Source: Neoarius graeffei (Eukaryota; Chordata; Actinopteri; Siluriformes; Ariidae). From it: a DNA stretch of 64,000 nucleotides. This document shows, piece after piece, positions 60,360 through 64,000 of the stretch. Where the stretch lies: assembly GCF_027579695.1 (NCBI RefSeq), contig NC_083583.1, positions 25,873,099 through 25,937,098 of the forward strand, in the 5' to 3' direction. Every line of letters starts with the position of its first letter. The first letter of the stretch is position 1. The position numbers were made by a program, and so were the translations under genes. The notes below the pieces were generated by a model, which saw nothing but the letters and a program-made list of their open reading frames with translations, was not told the DNA's origin and made no database searches.

Positions 60360-64000
<3,641 letters not shown>

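Overview
The window is vertebrate nuclear DNA from a teleost fish. The genes have many short exons with GT/AG introns. The introns are packed with tRNA-derived SINEs, Tc1/mariner, hAT and TTAA-flanked elements typical of ray-finned fish. The commonest SINE, with a full-length form of about 370 bp and nine copies here, recalls catfish genomes, but that is a memory-based guess.

Four host genes are present. PDCD7 (minus, 7192 to 1074, 5 exons, 533 aa) encodes a U11/U12 snRNP protein. CLPX (minus, 39062 to 12657, 14 exons, 625 aa) encodes the mitochondrial AAA+ unfoldase. SPG21/maspardin (plus, 40760 to 45703, 8 coding exons, 311 aa) lies head-to-head with CLPX. ANKDD1A (minus, 60890 to beyond the right edge) contributes the last ankyrin repeats and the death domain. 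The first three coding sequences were rebuilt exon by exon; each sums to a whole number of codons and ends at a stop. PDCD7/CLPX and SPG21/ANKDD1A are also near neighbours on human 15q22, so this is conserved microsynteny.

The rest is mobile-element strata. 1.7-3.4 kb holds two TIR elements. 7.6-10.2 kb is a large inverted repeat loaded with SINEs. CLPX introns hold an inverted-repeat element broken by a hAT element (13.3-14.95 kb), two long palindromes (18.6-19.3 and 21.0-22.4 kb), two Tc1 elements (22.7-24.3 and 29.5-32.2 kb, the second containing a hAT element with an exact 8-bp target duplication), a TAA-flanked repeat (26.3-27.9 kb), a 959-bp TIR element (32.6-33.5 kb) and a SINE broken by a TTAA element (37.3-38.3 kb). 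A Tc1 remnant sits in SPG21 intron 5, and another mariner-like remnant at 58.9-60.9 kb contains further insertions.

The most unusual object is at 49590-57016. It is a 7.4-kb unit with matching inverted ends and an uninterrupted 1233-codon frame. That protein carries, in order, the spaced acidic clusters of a FEN/XPG-type (PIN-fold) nuclease, followed by a cysteine-rich CXC-like tail beyond one in-frame stop. I see no known transposase in it. It may sit inside an older TTAA-type element. I found no LTR retrovirus, Polinton, CRISPR array, rRNA or canonical tRNA gene.
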